From Methylocaldum marinum (GTDB taxonomy: Bacteria > Pseudomonadota > Gammaproteobacteria > Methylococcales > Methylococcaceae), in contig NZ_AP017928.1 in NCBI RefSeq assembly GCF_003584645.1, positions 2,394,395-2,458,394 on the forward strand: a DNA stretch of 64,000 nucleotides. Direction: 5' to 3'. Below are positions 18,571-26,170 of the stretch, piece after piece (the first letter of the stretch is position 1; each line of letters begins with the position of its first letter). The notes beneath the pieces are model-generated. The model ran no database searches. It was not told where the DNA came from and saw nothing but the letters and a program-made list of their open reading frames with translations. Position numbers and translations under genes: made by a program.

Positions 18571-19451
18571 AAAATGCGATGCTACCGGCAAACCCTGCTT
18601 TCTGGTTCGTTGCGCCGGCCTTGGTCCTGATCGCCGTCTTCTTTTTTTTGCCGGCCGCGGCGTCCCTGTTTCTCAGCTTCACCGATTTCGACATTTACGC
18701 CCTCGGCGACCTCGAACGGCTGCGCTTCGTGGCGCTCGAAAACTACCTTCGTTTGCTCCGCGACCCCTTGTTCTGGACCGCCCTGAAAAATACGTTGTAT
18801 TTCGTGCTTATCGGTGGCCCGTTGTCAGTGGCCGTATCGCTCGGCGCAGCGCTTTTGGTCAATCACCGCCTGGTCCGGTTCAAGGGACTGTTCCGCTCGC
18901 TGCTGTTCCTGCCGGTCGTCACCACCCTGGTGGCGATAGCCGTGGTCTGGCGCTATCTCTACCACCCCCGCCACGGCTTCCTGAATTACCTTCTCGGTCA
19001 GTTCGGACTCGGTCCCGTCGACTGGCTGGGCGATCCCGACTGGGCCATGCCGGCGATCATCCTGATGGCGATCTGGAAGAACTTCGGCTTCAATATGATC
19101 ATCTTCATCGCAGGGCTGCAAAGCATTCCCACCCGCCTGTACGAGGCCGCGGTCATCGACGGCGCGAACGCATGGCGCCAGTTCCGCCACGTCACCTTGC
19201 CCATGCTGGCGCCAACCTTCGTCTTCGTCACCGTCATCACAATGATCGGTTACTTCCAGCTTTTCGCCGAACCTTACGTGATGACCCAGGGCGGCCCAGC
19301 GAACAGCACTCTAAGCGTGGCCCTTTTGATGTTCCAGGAAGGCTTTCGCTGGTGGAATCTCGGCTACGCGGCGGCGGTGGCATTCACGTTATTCCTGATC
19401 GTTCTGGCGGGGACGCTGTTGCAGTTGAGACTCAGGCGAGGGGCAATCTGA
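18567..19451 (+). CDS. Sugar ABC transporter permease, MalF-like
   Basis: This 294-residue inner-membrane permease has six predicted helices, starting at PAFWFVAPALVLIAVFFFLP. The EAA loop that docks to the ATPase reads EAAVIDGANAWRQFRHVTLP, a good match to the family. The ATG overlaps the stop of the binding-protein gene, which decides the start; a longer open frame from 18420 is only the shadow of the upstream gene. It pairs with the second permease three bases downstream. Confidence 0.92.
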   Translation: MKNAMLPANPAFWFVAPALVLIAVFFFLPAAASLFLSFTDFDIYALGDLERLRFVALENYLRLLRDPLFWTALKNTLYFVLIGGPLSVAVSLGAALLVNHRLVRFKGLFRSLLFLPVVTTLVAIAVVWRYLYHPRHGFLNYLLGQFGLGPVDWLGDPDWAMPAIILMAIWKNFGFNMIIFIAGLQSIPTRLYEAAVIDGANAWRQFRHVTLPMLAPTFVFVTVITMIGYFQLFAEPYVMTQGGPANSTLSVALLMFQEGFRWWNLGYAAAVAFTLFLIVLAGTLLQLRLRRGAI

Positions 19452-19453
19452 CG

Positions 19454-20287
19454 GTGACCGTCTTTTCCGGAAACCGGATCAAAGCGCTGCTGCTTCACCT
19501 GGCGCTGGTCGCGGCAGCGCTCGTGACCTTGTTCCCGCTGTTCTGGATGGTGTCCGTCTCCTTGATGCCTTCGGCCGAGGCGAACCGATTCCCGCCCCCG
19601 CTCCTGCCGGAATCGCCGACGCTGGAACATTACCGGATACTGTTCTCTCGCTTGAGTCTCGCCACTTATCTTCTGAACAGCACGTTGATCGCCGCGCTGG
19701 TCACGGCCCTGTCCCTGTTGATCAATTCCCTGGCCGGCTATGCTTTCGCCAAGCTTAGGTTCAGGGGGCGCGACCGCCTGTTCCGGCTGCTTTTGGCATC
19801 CATGGTGATTCCGGCGCAAGTCGCCATGCTGCCCTTGTTTCTGATGCTGAAGGAAATGGGACTGGTGAACACCTACGGCGGAGTGATCGTTCCCGGCATG
19901 GCGAGCATCTTCGGCATCTTTCTGATACGGCAATACGCACTCTCGATTCCCGACAGCCTCCTGGACGCCGCCCGCATCGACGGTGCCGGCGAATTCCGCA
20001 TTTACCGGACGCTCGTTCTGCCGCTCTGCAAGCCGATTCTGGTCACCCTCGCCATCTTCACCTTCCTGGGCGCCTGGAACGATTTCATGTGGCCGCTCAT
20101 CATCCTCACCGAGAACGATCTCTATACCCTCCCGGTCGCTCTCGCCAATCTACTCGGCGAGCACGCTCAAGACGCCGAACTGATGATGGCCGGATCGGTG
20201 CTCACGGTACTGCCGGTGATTCTTTTGTTTTTCGCCCTCCAGAAGTACTACATCGAAGGCCTGGTCCTCGGAAGCGTCAAGGAATGA
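19454..20287 (+). CDS. Sugar ABC transporter permease, MalG-like
   Basis: This 277-residue permease is the partner of the preceding one. It has the MalG-type start (LFPLFWMVSVSLMPSAEA), an EAA loop DAARIDGAGEFRIYRTLVLP, and a C-terminal helix ending in EGLVLGSVKE, the usual ending for this group. The start is a GTG two bases after the stop of the first permease; the frame open from 19172 overlaps that gene and is rejected. The operon ends here without an ATPase gene, so the transporter needs an ATPase encoded elsewhere. Confidence 0.9.
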   Translation: MTVFSGNRIKALLLHLALVAAALVTLFPLFWMVSVSLMPSAEANRFPPPLLPESPTLEHYRILFSRLSLATYLLNSTLIAALVTALSLLINSLAGYAFAKLRFRGRDRLFRLLLASMVIPAQVAMLPLFLMLKEMGLVNTYGGVIVPGMASIFGIFLIRQYALSIPDSLLDAARIDGAGEFRIYRTLVLPLCKPILVTLAIFTFLGAWNDFMWPLIILTENDLYTLPVALANLLGEHAQDAELMMAGSVLTVLPVILLFFALQKYYIEGLVLGSVKE

Positions 20288-20363
20288 CGGTCCGCCGAAA
20301 CTTCCGGAGCACGGAGCACCGTCCTCATGGTGGTTCACCATTCCGCATGCCCATCTCTCCGAA

Positions 20364-20419
20364 CGGTTACAAAACGATAACGAACCCATAACGAATCTGT
20401 AACGCACAACCGGTTTAAT
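20364..20419 (+). promoter_or_regulatory. Double Pho box with -10 element
   Basis: Four seven-base direct repeats, CGGTTAC, CGATAAC, CCATAAC and CTGTAAC, are each separated by exactly four bases (20364-20403). This is the 11-base phasing of PhoB sites (consensus CTGTCAT-N4-CTGTCAT). A -10-like TTTAAT follows ten bases after the last repeat (20414-20419), the spacing known for PhoB-activated promoters. It faces the metallophosphoesterase gene. Confidence 0.8.
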
Positions 20420-20504
20420 TGCCTCGCTTCTAAACCTCCCCCAGGGTCCCTAGAAGGCAATCGTCCGTCTCGACCACAAGAAAGACATCGAGTCCGCCGA
20501 CTGG

Positions 20505-20536
20505 GAAAGAGCCGCTAACGGCTCTTTCGTTTTTTT
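20505..20536 (+). terminator. Intrinsic terminator inside the Pho-promoter leader
   Basis: A ten-base-pair stem GAAAGAGCCG / CGGCTCTTTC with a CTAA loop is followed by GTTTTTTT. It lies about 85 bases after the predicted Pho promoter start and ends 17 bases before the phosphoesterase start codon. It therefore does not terminate any upstream coding gene directly. Confidence 0.85.
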
Positions 20537-20553
20537 CCACCCCGGAGTTCATC

Positions 20554-21570
20554 GTGAGTACGACACCGATCAAGACACTGCTCCTGGCGGCCGCTTGCGC
20601 AGCCGCTTTCAGCCGAATCGCCCCGGCCGCACCACCGGAGCACCATTCCGCCCCGGGCTACGGCAAATTCGAATTCGCCCTGATAGGCGACGTGCCATAC
20701 GCGCCGGCCGATTTTTGGAAATTCGATAATGTGATCAGAAAAATCAATGCCGATCACCGGTTGAAATGGGTGCTACACACCGGAGACATCAAGAACGGTT
20801 CCACCTTATGCTCGGACGAGGTGTTCAAAGACCGGTTGCGGCGGTTTCAACGTTTCCGTATCCCCTTCATTCTGACGCCCGGCGACAATGAGTGGACCGA
20901 CTGCCATCGCGCCAACAACGGTTCGTATCTGCCCCTGGAAAGGCTGGCACGGCTGCGCGAACTGTTTTATCCGATTCCCGGTCTGACCCTCGGCCAAAAG
21001 CCCATGACGGTCGAAACCCAGGCGGACGACCCCGCGCATGCCGAGTTCGTCGAAAACATGCGCTGGATGAAACAGCACGTCATGTTCGCGACGGTACACA
21101 TCGTCGGCAGCAACAACGGCTTGGCGCCTTTCGCCGGCCGCACCCCGGCCGACGACGCGGAAGTCGCTCGCCGCATCGACGCGGCCCGCGCCTGGATAAG
21201 GGAAACCTTCACCAAGGCAGAAGAGGAACGCGCACGCGGCGTGCTGGTGGCGTTCCAGGCCAATCCGGGTTTCGAACTCGCCGAAGGCAGCGCCGAAAGA
21301 AAAGGTTTCGAAGAAATTCTCGCCGAACTGGAAACGGAAGCCGTCAATTTCAAGAAGCCGGTCGTATTCGCGCACGGCGACTCCCATTATTTCCGCGTGG
21401 ACAAACCCATGAAAGGCAGTGTCAGCAAGCGGCGCATCGAGAACGCCACGCGCGTGGAGAACTTCGGGGCCGACGATGTGCACTGGGTGCGGGTCGTCGT
21501 CGATCCGAAGTCGCCGGAAGTCTTCTCGATTCATCAGGAAATCGTCGAAAAAAACTTGGAACAGCATTGA
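20554..21570 (+). CDS. Secreted metallophosphoesterase, calcineurin-like
   Basis: This 338-residue protein has a signal peptide (KTLLLAAACAAAFSRIAPAA) and a binuclear-metal phosphoesterase domain. Visible motifs are IGDVPYAP (GD), HTGDIKNGS (second GD), TPGDNEWTDCH (GN[HD]-like) and FAHGDSHYFRVD (the GHxH-like site as GDSH). It would hydrolyse phosphate esters in the periplasm or outside the cell. The start is a GTG with CGGAG upstream. A double Pho box about 150 bases upstream makes it a likely phosphate-starvation gene, and an intrinsic terminator sits between promoter and start codon. The substrate is unknown. Confidence 0.88.
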   Translation: MSTTPIKTLLLAAACAAAFSRIAPAAPPEHHSAPGYGKFEFALIGDVPYAPADFWKFDNVIRKINADHRLKWVLHTGDIKNGSTLCSDEVFKDRLRRFQRFRIPFILTPGDNEWTDCHRANNGSYLPLERLARLRELFYPIPGLTLGQKPMTVETQADDPAHAEFVENMRWMKQHVMFATVHIVGSNNGLAPFAGRTPADDAEVARRIDAARAWIRETFTKAEEERARGVLVAFQANPGFELAEGSAERKGFEEILAELETEAVNFKKPVVFAHGDSHYFRVDKPMKGSVSKRRIENATRVENFGADDVHWVRVVVDPKSPEVFSIHQEIVEKNLEQH

Positions 21571-21847
21571 CTCCCTTAAAACGCCTGCAAGCGTTCTCCT
21601 GATTAGGCAGAAATTTCAGCCATAATCGTCATGTCAGCAGGCAGATAGGATGCGGTGAGGCACGGCACGAACCGCATCGTTCGAGGTAAACGCCTTTTCC
21701 CGATGCTGGTTGGTCGAACACGGTTGGTTGCTTGGGCCGTTATTTTCGTCTAAGCAAACCGTATCGAGACGGCGATTTATAGCGACACGATCCCGTTGAT
21801 GTGTCGCCGACTTGATTCCGGACAACCTCCACGCACACCGTGTCAGC
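21571..21847. other. Gap without a gene; REP-like hairpin
   Basis: No convincing ORF is present. At 21648-21681 there is an imperfect hairpin (TAGGATGCGGTGA ... GAACCGCATC) of the same kind as the perfect one at 54597-54631, suggesting a dispersed repeat. Confidence 0.5.
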
Positions 21848-22138
21848 CTATGGGTTATTGTTGCTAAGCAGAAAATCGACTCGTCGCAAAAACGAGTCCG
21901 CGGTATGGTGCCAAGCATGCGGATCGATATCGTTTTCGTAAACCTGCTTGAAAGCGGATTCGACGTCGGCTTGTTGGAAAAATCGGGCAATATCGGCACG
22001 TAAGGCGCGGATATCGTCAGGTGAACTGCTACGCGCGAAGTCAGCGACTAAATCCTCCATGTTGTCCGCGATGAGATCGAAATCTTGACCGAAATAGATA
22101 TGAATAAAGGAGTCGAGATGTGGAAAGCTCGACATCAT
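21848..22138 (-). CDS. CdiI-like immunity protein (orphan)
   Basis: The 96-residue product resembles, from memory, the small family of contact-dependent growth inhibition immunity proteins that accompany RNase A-like toxins: FPHLDSFIHIYFGQDFDL at the start, then SSSPDDIRALRADIARFFQQ. It would bind and block a cognate toxin in the cytosol. The relic of such a toxin lies just upstream on the same strand. An IS5-family element begins two bases before the first ATG and separates the gene from the AGAGGA ribosome binding site found at the far edge of the insertion. Translation is therefore probably reduced unless the IS end supplies a site. Confidence 0.7.
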   Translation of the reverse strand: MMSSFPHLDSFIHIYFGQDFDLIADNMEDLVADFARSSSPDDIRALRADIARFFQQADVESAFKQVYENDIDPHAWHHTADSFLRRVDFLLSNNNP

Positions 22139-22140
22139 TA

Positions 22141-23152
22141 GACATTATCGGAAACCACCTTTCATAACCGGAACAGAGGAAAAGGCCGGCTATCAATAAC
22201 TCTGGTTTCGGCAGTAGCTCCTGTAATTGTGCAGGCCGCAGGCCAATTCAATGACGACATCGTCGTAGCCTTCCTTGGTGTTCCTGAACACGTCTTTGAC
22301 GACGCGGCACCGCTTGATTCCCGAGATGATGTGTTCGATGATCACGCGGATGCTTGAGTGGAGCCGGTTGGCCTCCTGGTCGTCGGCCGAAAGCCGGCCG
22401 TTGCGCGGCCTCTTCTTCGGCTGGTGGACTGTGACATTCGCCAGTTCGTGTCCCTGGAAGCCGCTGTCGCGATACAGCTCGACGCCGTCGGGGAACCGGG
22501 TCCCTTCTTCGTCGCAGATCTTCTTGTCGTGCTTCTTGCCCTCATGGGTCGAACCCAAGTACTTGACCTGCCTGTCCTCCAGGCCGCCGACAAGGTTGTT
22601 CTTCACAGTGTGGCATTTTTTTTACCGCTGTAGTGGATGCGTTGCCCCAGGTCGTTGACGGGGCGGTTGATGCGCCTTTCCGTCCCGTCTATGCCCAAGT
22701 CCTGCCGCGCCTCCTGCTCCAGCCTGGACAGCATCTCCTCGGTGAGCCGGGCGGGCTTGTGCCCGCGGGCGTCAAGTGTCTTGTTGAGCACCCTGCTCAA
22801 CAGGTGGATCGTGAAGTTGGCCTGGGGTTGGCTCATGCCGAACAGATGCGCGATGACCTCTTGCAGAGGGTAGGTCTTCAGATAGAACAGGATGAACAGC
22901 AGCCGGTCGGCCATGCTCGCGATAATCGGCGGACGCCCTCCTTTAGTCAGATTCCTGCCGGTTTCTTCGGCCCATGTCGCCGCAAAAGAAACCAAGAGTT
23001 CCTCAAACTCGGAGGCCTTCAGACTGGTCATGGCCATCAATGTCTTCGGCTTTTGCTTCACGTCTTCGTAGGAAAGCATACTCTTGCCCTTAGTTCTCTT
23101 AGTTCTCTTCGTTATTCAATGACAGACTGTCATGCTAGTTTCCGATAATGTC
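22141..23152 (-). mobile_element. IS5-family insertion sequence (IS427-like), 1,012 bp
   Basis: Perfect 15-base terminal inverted repeats GACATTATCGGAAAC lie at 22141-22155 and, inverted, at 23138-23152. They are flanked on both sides by TA (22139-22140 and 23153-23154), a plausible two-base target duplication. The element encodes one DDE transposase split by a -1 frameshift. Size, termini and the split gene fit the IS427/ISL2 part of the IS5 family. It looks intact. Confidence 0.88.
22193..23079 (-). CDS. IS5-family transposase, made by -1 frameshift
   Basis: Two overlapping frames make one transposase of about 295 residues. The first (23079 to 22603) carries the helix-turn-helix region (LQEVIAHLFGMSQPQANFTI) and the first catalytic aspartate in GIDGTERRINRP. 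The second (to 22193) carries YRDSGFQG with the second aspartate and EHIISGIKRCRVV with the glutamate. At the junction a run of eight A (22616-22623 on the opposite strand) allows a -1 slip from GKK to KKCHTVKNNLV, which restores the sequence expected for DDE_Tnp_4 transposases. The same arrangement is known as programmed frameshifting in this IS family, so I treat the gene as functional. Confidence 0.85.
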
Positions 23153-23168
23153 TATTAATCCTCTTATA

Positions 23169-23470
23169 TTAGGGGATAGGAAATTTAGTCAAAATATAAT
23201 AAGGCATGTTGTTATATATCCTTCGGAAATTGCCCGTTCTGCTGCTTTCGGATTAAAGAAGGAACTGGTTACACGTAAAACGTGGTTCTGCGCTAAACAT
23301 AGAGCACCGGCGCCGACAAGTTCCAAAACGCCTGCAACCGTTCTTATACCGCCCCAGAGTCGATTGGAAAAGGTTGCGGGCTCGGGAATTGTATCGTGCG
23401 ATAACACGGCTGCTAATTGAACCGATGACATTACGATCTTGACGCCATCCTCGTCATAAAGGTGATTCAT
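23169..23470 (-). pseudogene. RNase A-like CdiA-CT toxin gene relic
   Basis: The minus strand starts with MNHLYDEDGVKIVMSSVQLA and FSNRLWGGIRTVAGVLELVG, which I recall as the N-terminal part of proteins carrying the bacterial CdiA-CT RNase A domain. It then jumps to VTSSFFNPKAAERAISE (a catalytic-domain helix) and, in a different frame, to the family-like end YNNMPYYILTKFPIP followed by a stop at 23169-23171. The middle region and most of the catalytic domain, including its histidine, are missing, so at least two deletions have killed the gene. The stop lies about a dozen bases before an AGAGGA site and the immunity start codon once the IS is removed, the usual toxin-immunity spacing. Confidence 0.68.
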
Positions 23471-24381
23471 TATGACTTTGATCCTTGTTTCGCAAACTGA
23501 ATGAAGGGGTATTACAATATAGATACGATGCCTTTGTCCAACGAGTAGATGCTGTCTTTCGAACCAAGCGGAACTGTACGAGGACTCGTCCCGACCCAGC
23601 GATTGCGTCGCCATTTTTTGCGAAACCTTTTGGGACCTCCAAGTCACCAAAAGGAGCAAAAAATTGGCGACGAGTTATTGCCTTCGGCGCCCCGGCCGTC
23701 CCCGCTCGTCTGGTCCGGACCCAACAAGGGGTCCGGACACCGCTCGCAGATGACTCGACGCCCGGTCGCGATGCCTTGTGTGAGACCTCCGACCGCCGCT
23801 ATCGCATCGACCTTCGGTCTCACACCCGGCGCTCGGGCTTCCGGGGACTACTCGACTCGCTCGCTCACTCGCTCCATGTCTCGCAGCGTTCGAAAAACTA
23901 CATGGTCGGTTAACGGAGCCCGATACGCTTCGGGAACTGCCATGACGGCAGCGTGCCGCCGAAAACCTATCAATGCCAAGAAAATCCGTGCCCCGTACCG
24001 CCCGACAAGCCTTTCCTGAGCCTAGTCGAAGGGCCTGTCCTGAGCGGAGACGAGGGGCTTACCCTCCTACGGCCTGCTGCTTTGCGCCTGAAGAAACTTA
24101 CAACCCCTGATTACTCAGACGCTGCATCTCGGCACTAGAAAGGTGAACGGACAACTCCTTTCACGGGACTTCAACCCGCAAGAAAAACAGCCGATTACTG
24201 CTTACGGCCAGGCTTCCAAATGGCGAATTTCTTGCGACCGGGCTCAGAACAATCGCAGTTGCATTCTGAAGCCGGTCAGACGACCCTGCACCGGGTTACG
24301 CCGACGAAACCGGCGAGGGCGCTGCCGAACAACCGGGTCGCAGGAGGGAACCGGCTGCCCGGAGATTCCTCCATCGCCAGA
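23471..24381. other. Long gap without a supported gene, rich in inverted repeats
   Basis: Frames here look like shadows without family features. Visible structures are a hairpin GTCCGGACCC / GGGTCCGGAC (23713-23722 and 23729-23738) and a ten-base inverted repeat GTGTGAGACC / GGTCTCACAC (23778-23787 and 23816-23825). There is also a doubled 24-base unit at 24012-24059 of the same type as at 5788-5835. Confidence 0.55.
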
Positions 24382-25878
24382 TCAGGGCAGTTTGAAGCCG
24401 GTGATCCTGACCAAATCGTCGGTGGGGTAATCGTCGTAAGCGGCACAGTCGTCGCCGGCGGCGCAGTTCGCGTCGTCGCTGTGCTGAATGAACAGATAGG
24501 CCGTCTTACCGTCGCCGGTGAAGGTAAAGCCGGTGGGTTCCGCGCTCTTGTCGCGCACAGACAAAATTTTCACGCAGCCGTCGGTCTTGATGTCGCGATC
24601 GGCGCCGTCCGGCAGACACGCGAAGATATCGCCGAAGTTATGATCTTCTATGACATACATGTTGCCCGTGACGGGCTGGAAAGCCAAATTGTCGACGGAG
24701 TTGAAGTCCGAGTCGCCCTCGACCACACGGTTGACCACAGCCACGCCGAAACCGCGGGTCTGATCGCTGTCGGCCAGATAGACCAGCCCGGTGGCCGCTA
24801 CCGTCTTCTCGCCGGTGCCCATCGGATTGGTGTCCACCATGCACAGAACTTCGCCGTAGTTCTTGGCGCCTTCGTTACCGGTGTTGGTCCAACAGAATTT
24901 CGCACCGGGACCGGCGTAGGTGGGATCGAAATGTCCGTCTTCCGGGCGGTAATAGCCGGTGGCGCCGTTGGCGTTGGCGGAAGCACGTGCATCTATGCAT
25001 TGACCTTCACCCAGGCGCCTTCGCCGACTTCGCAGCCCTGCCCGAACTGCGGAAAACCGCCGCTGGTGCGCGCCTGGCAGGATGCCTGGTAAGCGTAAAC
25101 GCTGCCGACTGCCAAGGGTGACTGACCGAGATCGGTAACCGGCAAGCCGTTCCAAGGCGTGCTCGGCACGAACTTGAAGATCGAGCCGCCGTCGGCGTCC
25201 GGGCCGCCGGTGCCGGGCCGTTCTTCGTCGCCGGCATACACTACGCCTTCCTGAGTGATGTCGAGCCCCTCCCAGGCGATGATCGGCATGGCGATCCGCT
25301 TCACAATGTTGGAAGCCGTGGGTCCGGAAATCGTGCCCAGGGCCCGATCCGCCACAGTGTTCTCGGTGGTATTGAGCGGCTCGATAATTTCGTAGAAACC
25401 GCCGTCGTCGGTTTCTTCAGTCGCCACGATGGTATTCCAGGGCGTACGGCGAATGCCGTCACAGCCACTCATACCGCGCAGCAGGGTTTCGACAGCGCCC
25501 GGTAGACAGATCGATGCGCTGCACGGAAGGATTGAATTTGCCCGGAGCGATTTCCGCACGACCGCCCTCGACGCAACTGATGATGTGCGTCGGCGCCGTG
25601 TCATTGGGCCAAAAAGTGATCATGTCGGAGACACCGCCAGCCTTGCGGGTCACGATTTCGGCGGTCAGGCCCTTGGCCAACTTTATCAGATCGCCGGCGG
25701 TCTGGCCGTGAGCGCGCGGAACGCTGACGGTTTCAGAAGCCGTCAGCGGCTTGACCACTCCGAAATACCGGTAGGATTCGGCGTTCAGCAACCGTTCGAC
25801 TTGTTTGCCGAAATCGGCCGCGACCACGGAACCGGAAACCGTGCTGGCTACCGCGACTGAAAGAATGGTTTTTTTCAT
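24382..25878 (-). pseudogene. PhoX/DUF839-family phosphatase, two frameshifts
   Basis: Read across three frames, the minus strand encodes a secreted PhoX-like protein of about 500 residues. Frame 1 starts at 25878 with a signal peptide (MKKTILSVAVASTVSGSVVA) and runs to VQRIDLSTG. Frame 2 continues AVETLLRGMSGCDGIRRTPW to VYAGDEERPGTGG and GEGAWVKVNA. Frame 3 continues CIDARASANANGATGYYRP through NMYVIEDHNFGDIFACLPD to the end. The breaks near 25500 and 25000 each need a single-base change. The PhoX family are calcium/iron-dependent alkaline phosphatases induced by phosphate starvation. AGGAAACAAGAC precedes the start and a double Pho box lies upstream. The breaks could be real decay or sequencing errors, because the rest of the protein is well preserved. 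Confidence 0.8.
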
Positions 25879-25950
25879 GTCTTGTTTCCTCGAATCGATG
25901 ATGCGTCGGAAGGTCTGAATCTTCTGGCTGATGAAGACCAGCGACGCCCA

Positions 25951-26006
25951 AGGGTAGCGGCCGACTATGTCAGGATTATGTCCGAGTTGTTTCATCGACA
26001 TGACAG
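25951..26006 (-). promoter_or_regulatory. Double Pho box with -10 element of the PhoX-like gene
   Basis: On the minus strand four seven-base units, CTGTCAT, ATGAAAC, CGGACAT and CTGACAT, follow each other with exactly four bases between them (26006 down to 25967). A -10-like TACCCT stands ten bases after the last (25956-25951). The first unit is the perfect PhoB consensus. The layout is the same as at 20364-20419. Confidence 0.8.
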
Positions 26007-26170
26007 GTACGCGCACACTCTCGGCGCGAAAGGCAATGCCGCGGCAGGCGGTAAGGGTGGATTGTTCAGAAGGAATTCTTGTGCCGCCGCCGAGCAAGAT
26101 GCGACCGAAACCTCGACGAGCCGTATCGACGAATGATCGACGGCGGGCTGCGCTTGGTCGAGGCCGGGTC

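Noticed and set aside
20426..20504. Leader before the phosphoesterase as a known riboswitch
   Set aside because: No conserved core of a riboswitch class that I know could be recognised; kept only as a possible attenuator or small RNA.
23485..24019. Overlapping frames of 140-156 codons upstream of the toxin relic
   Set aside because: No start context or family features; the stretch is dominated by inverted repeats.
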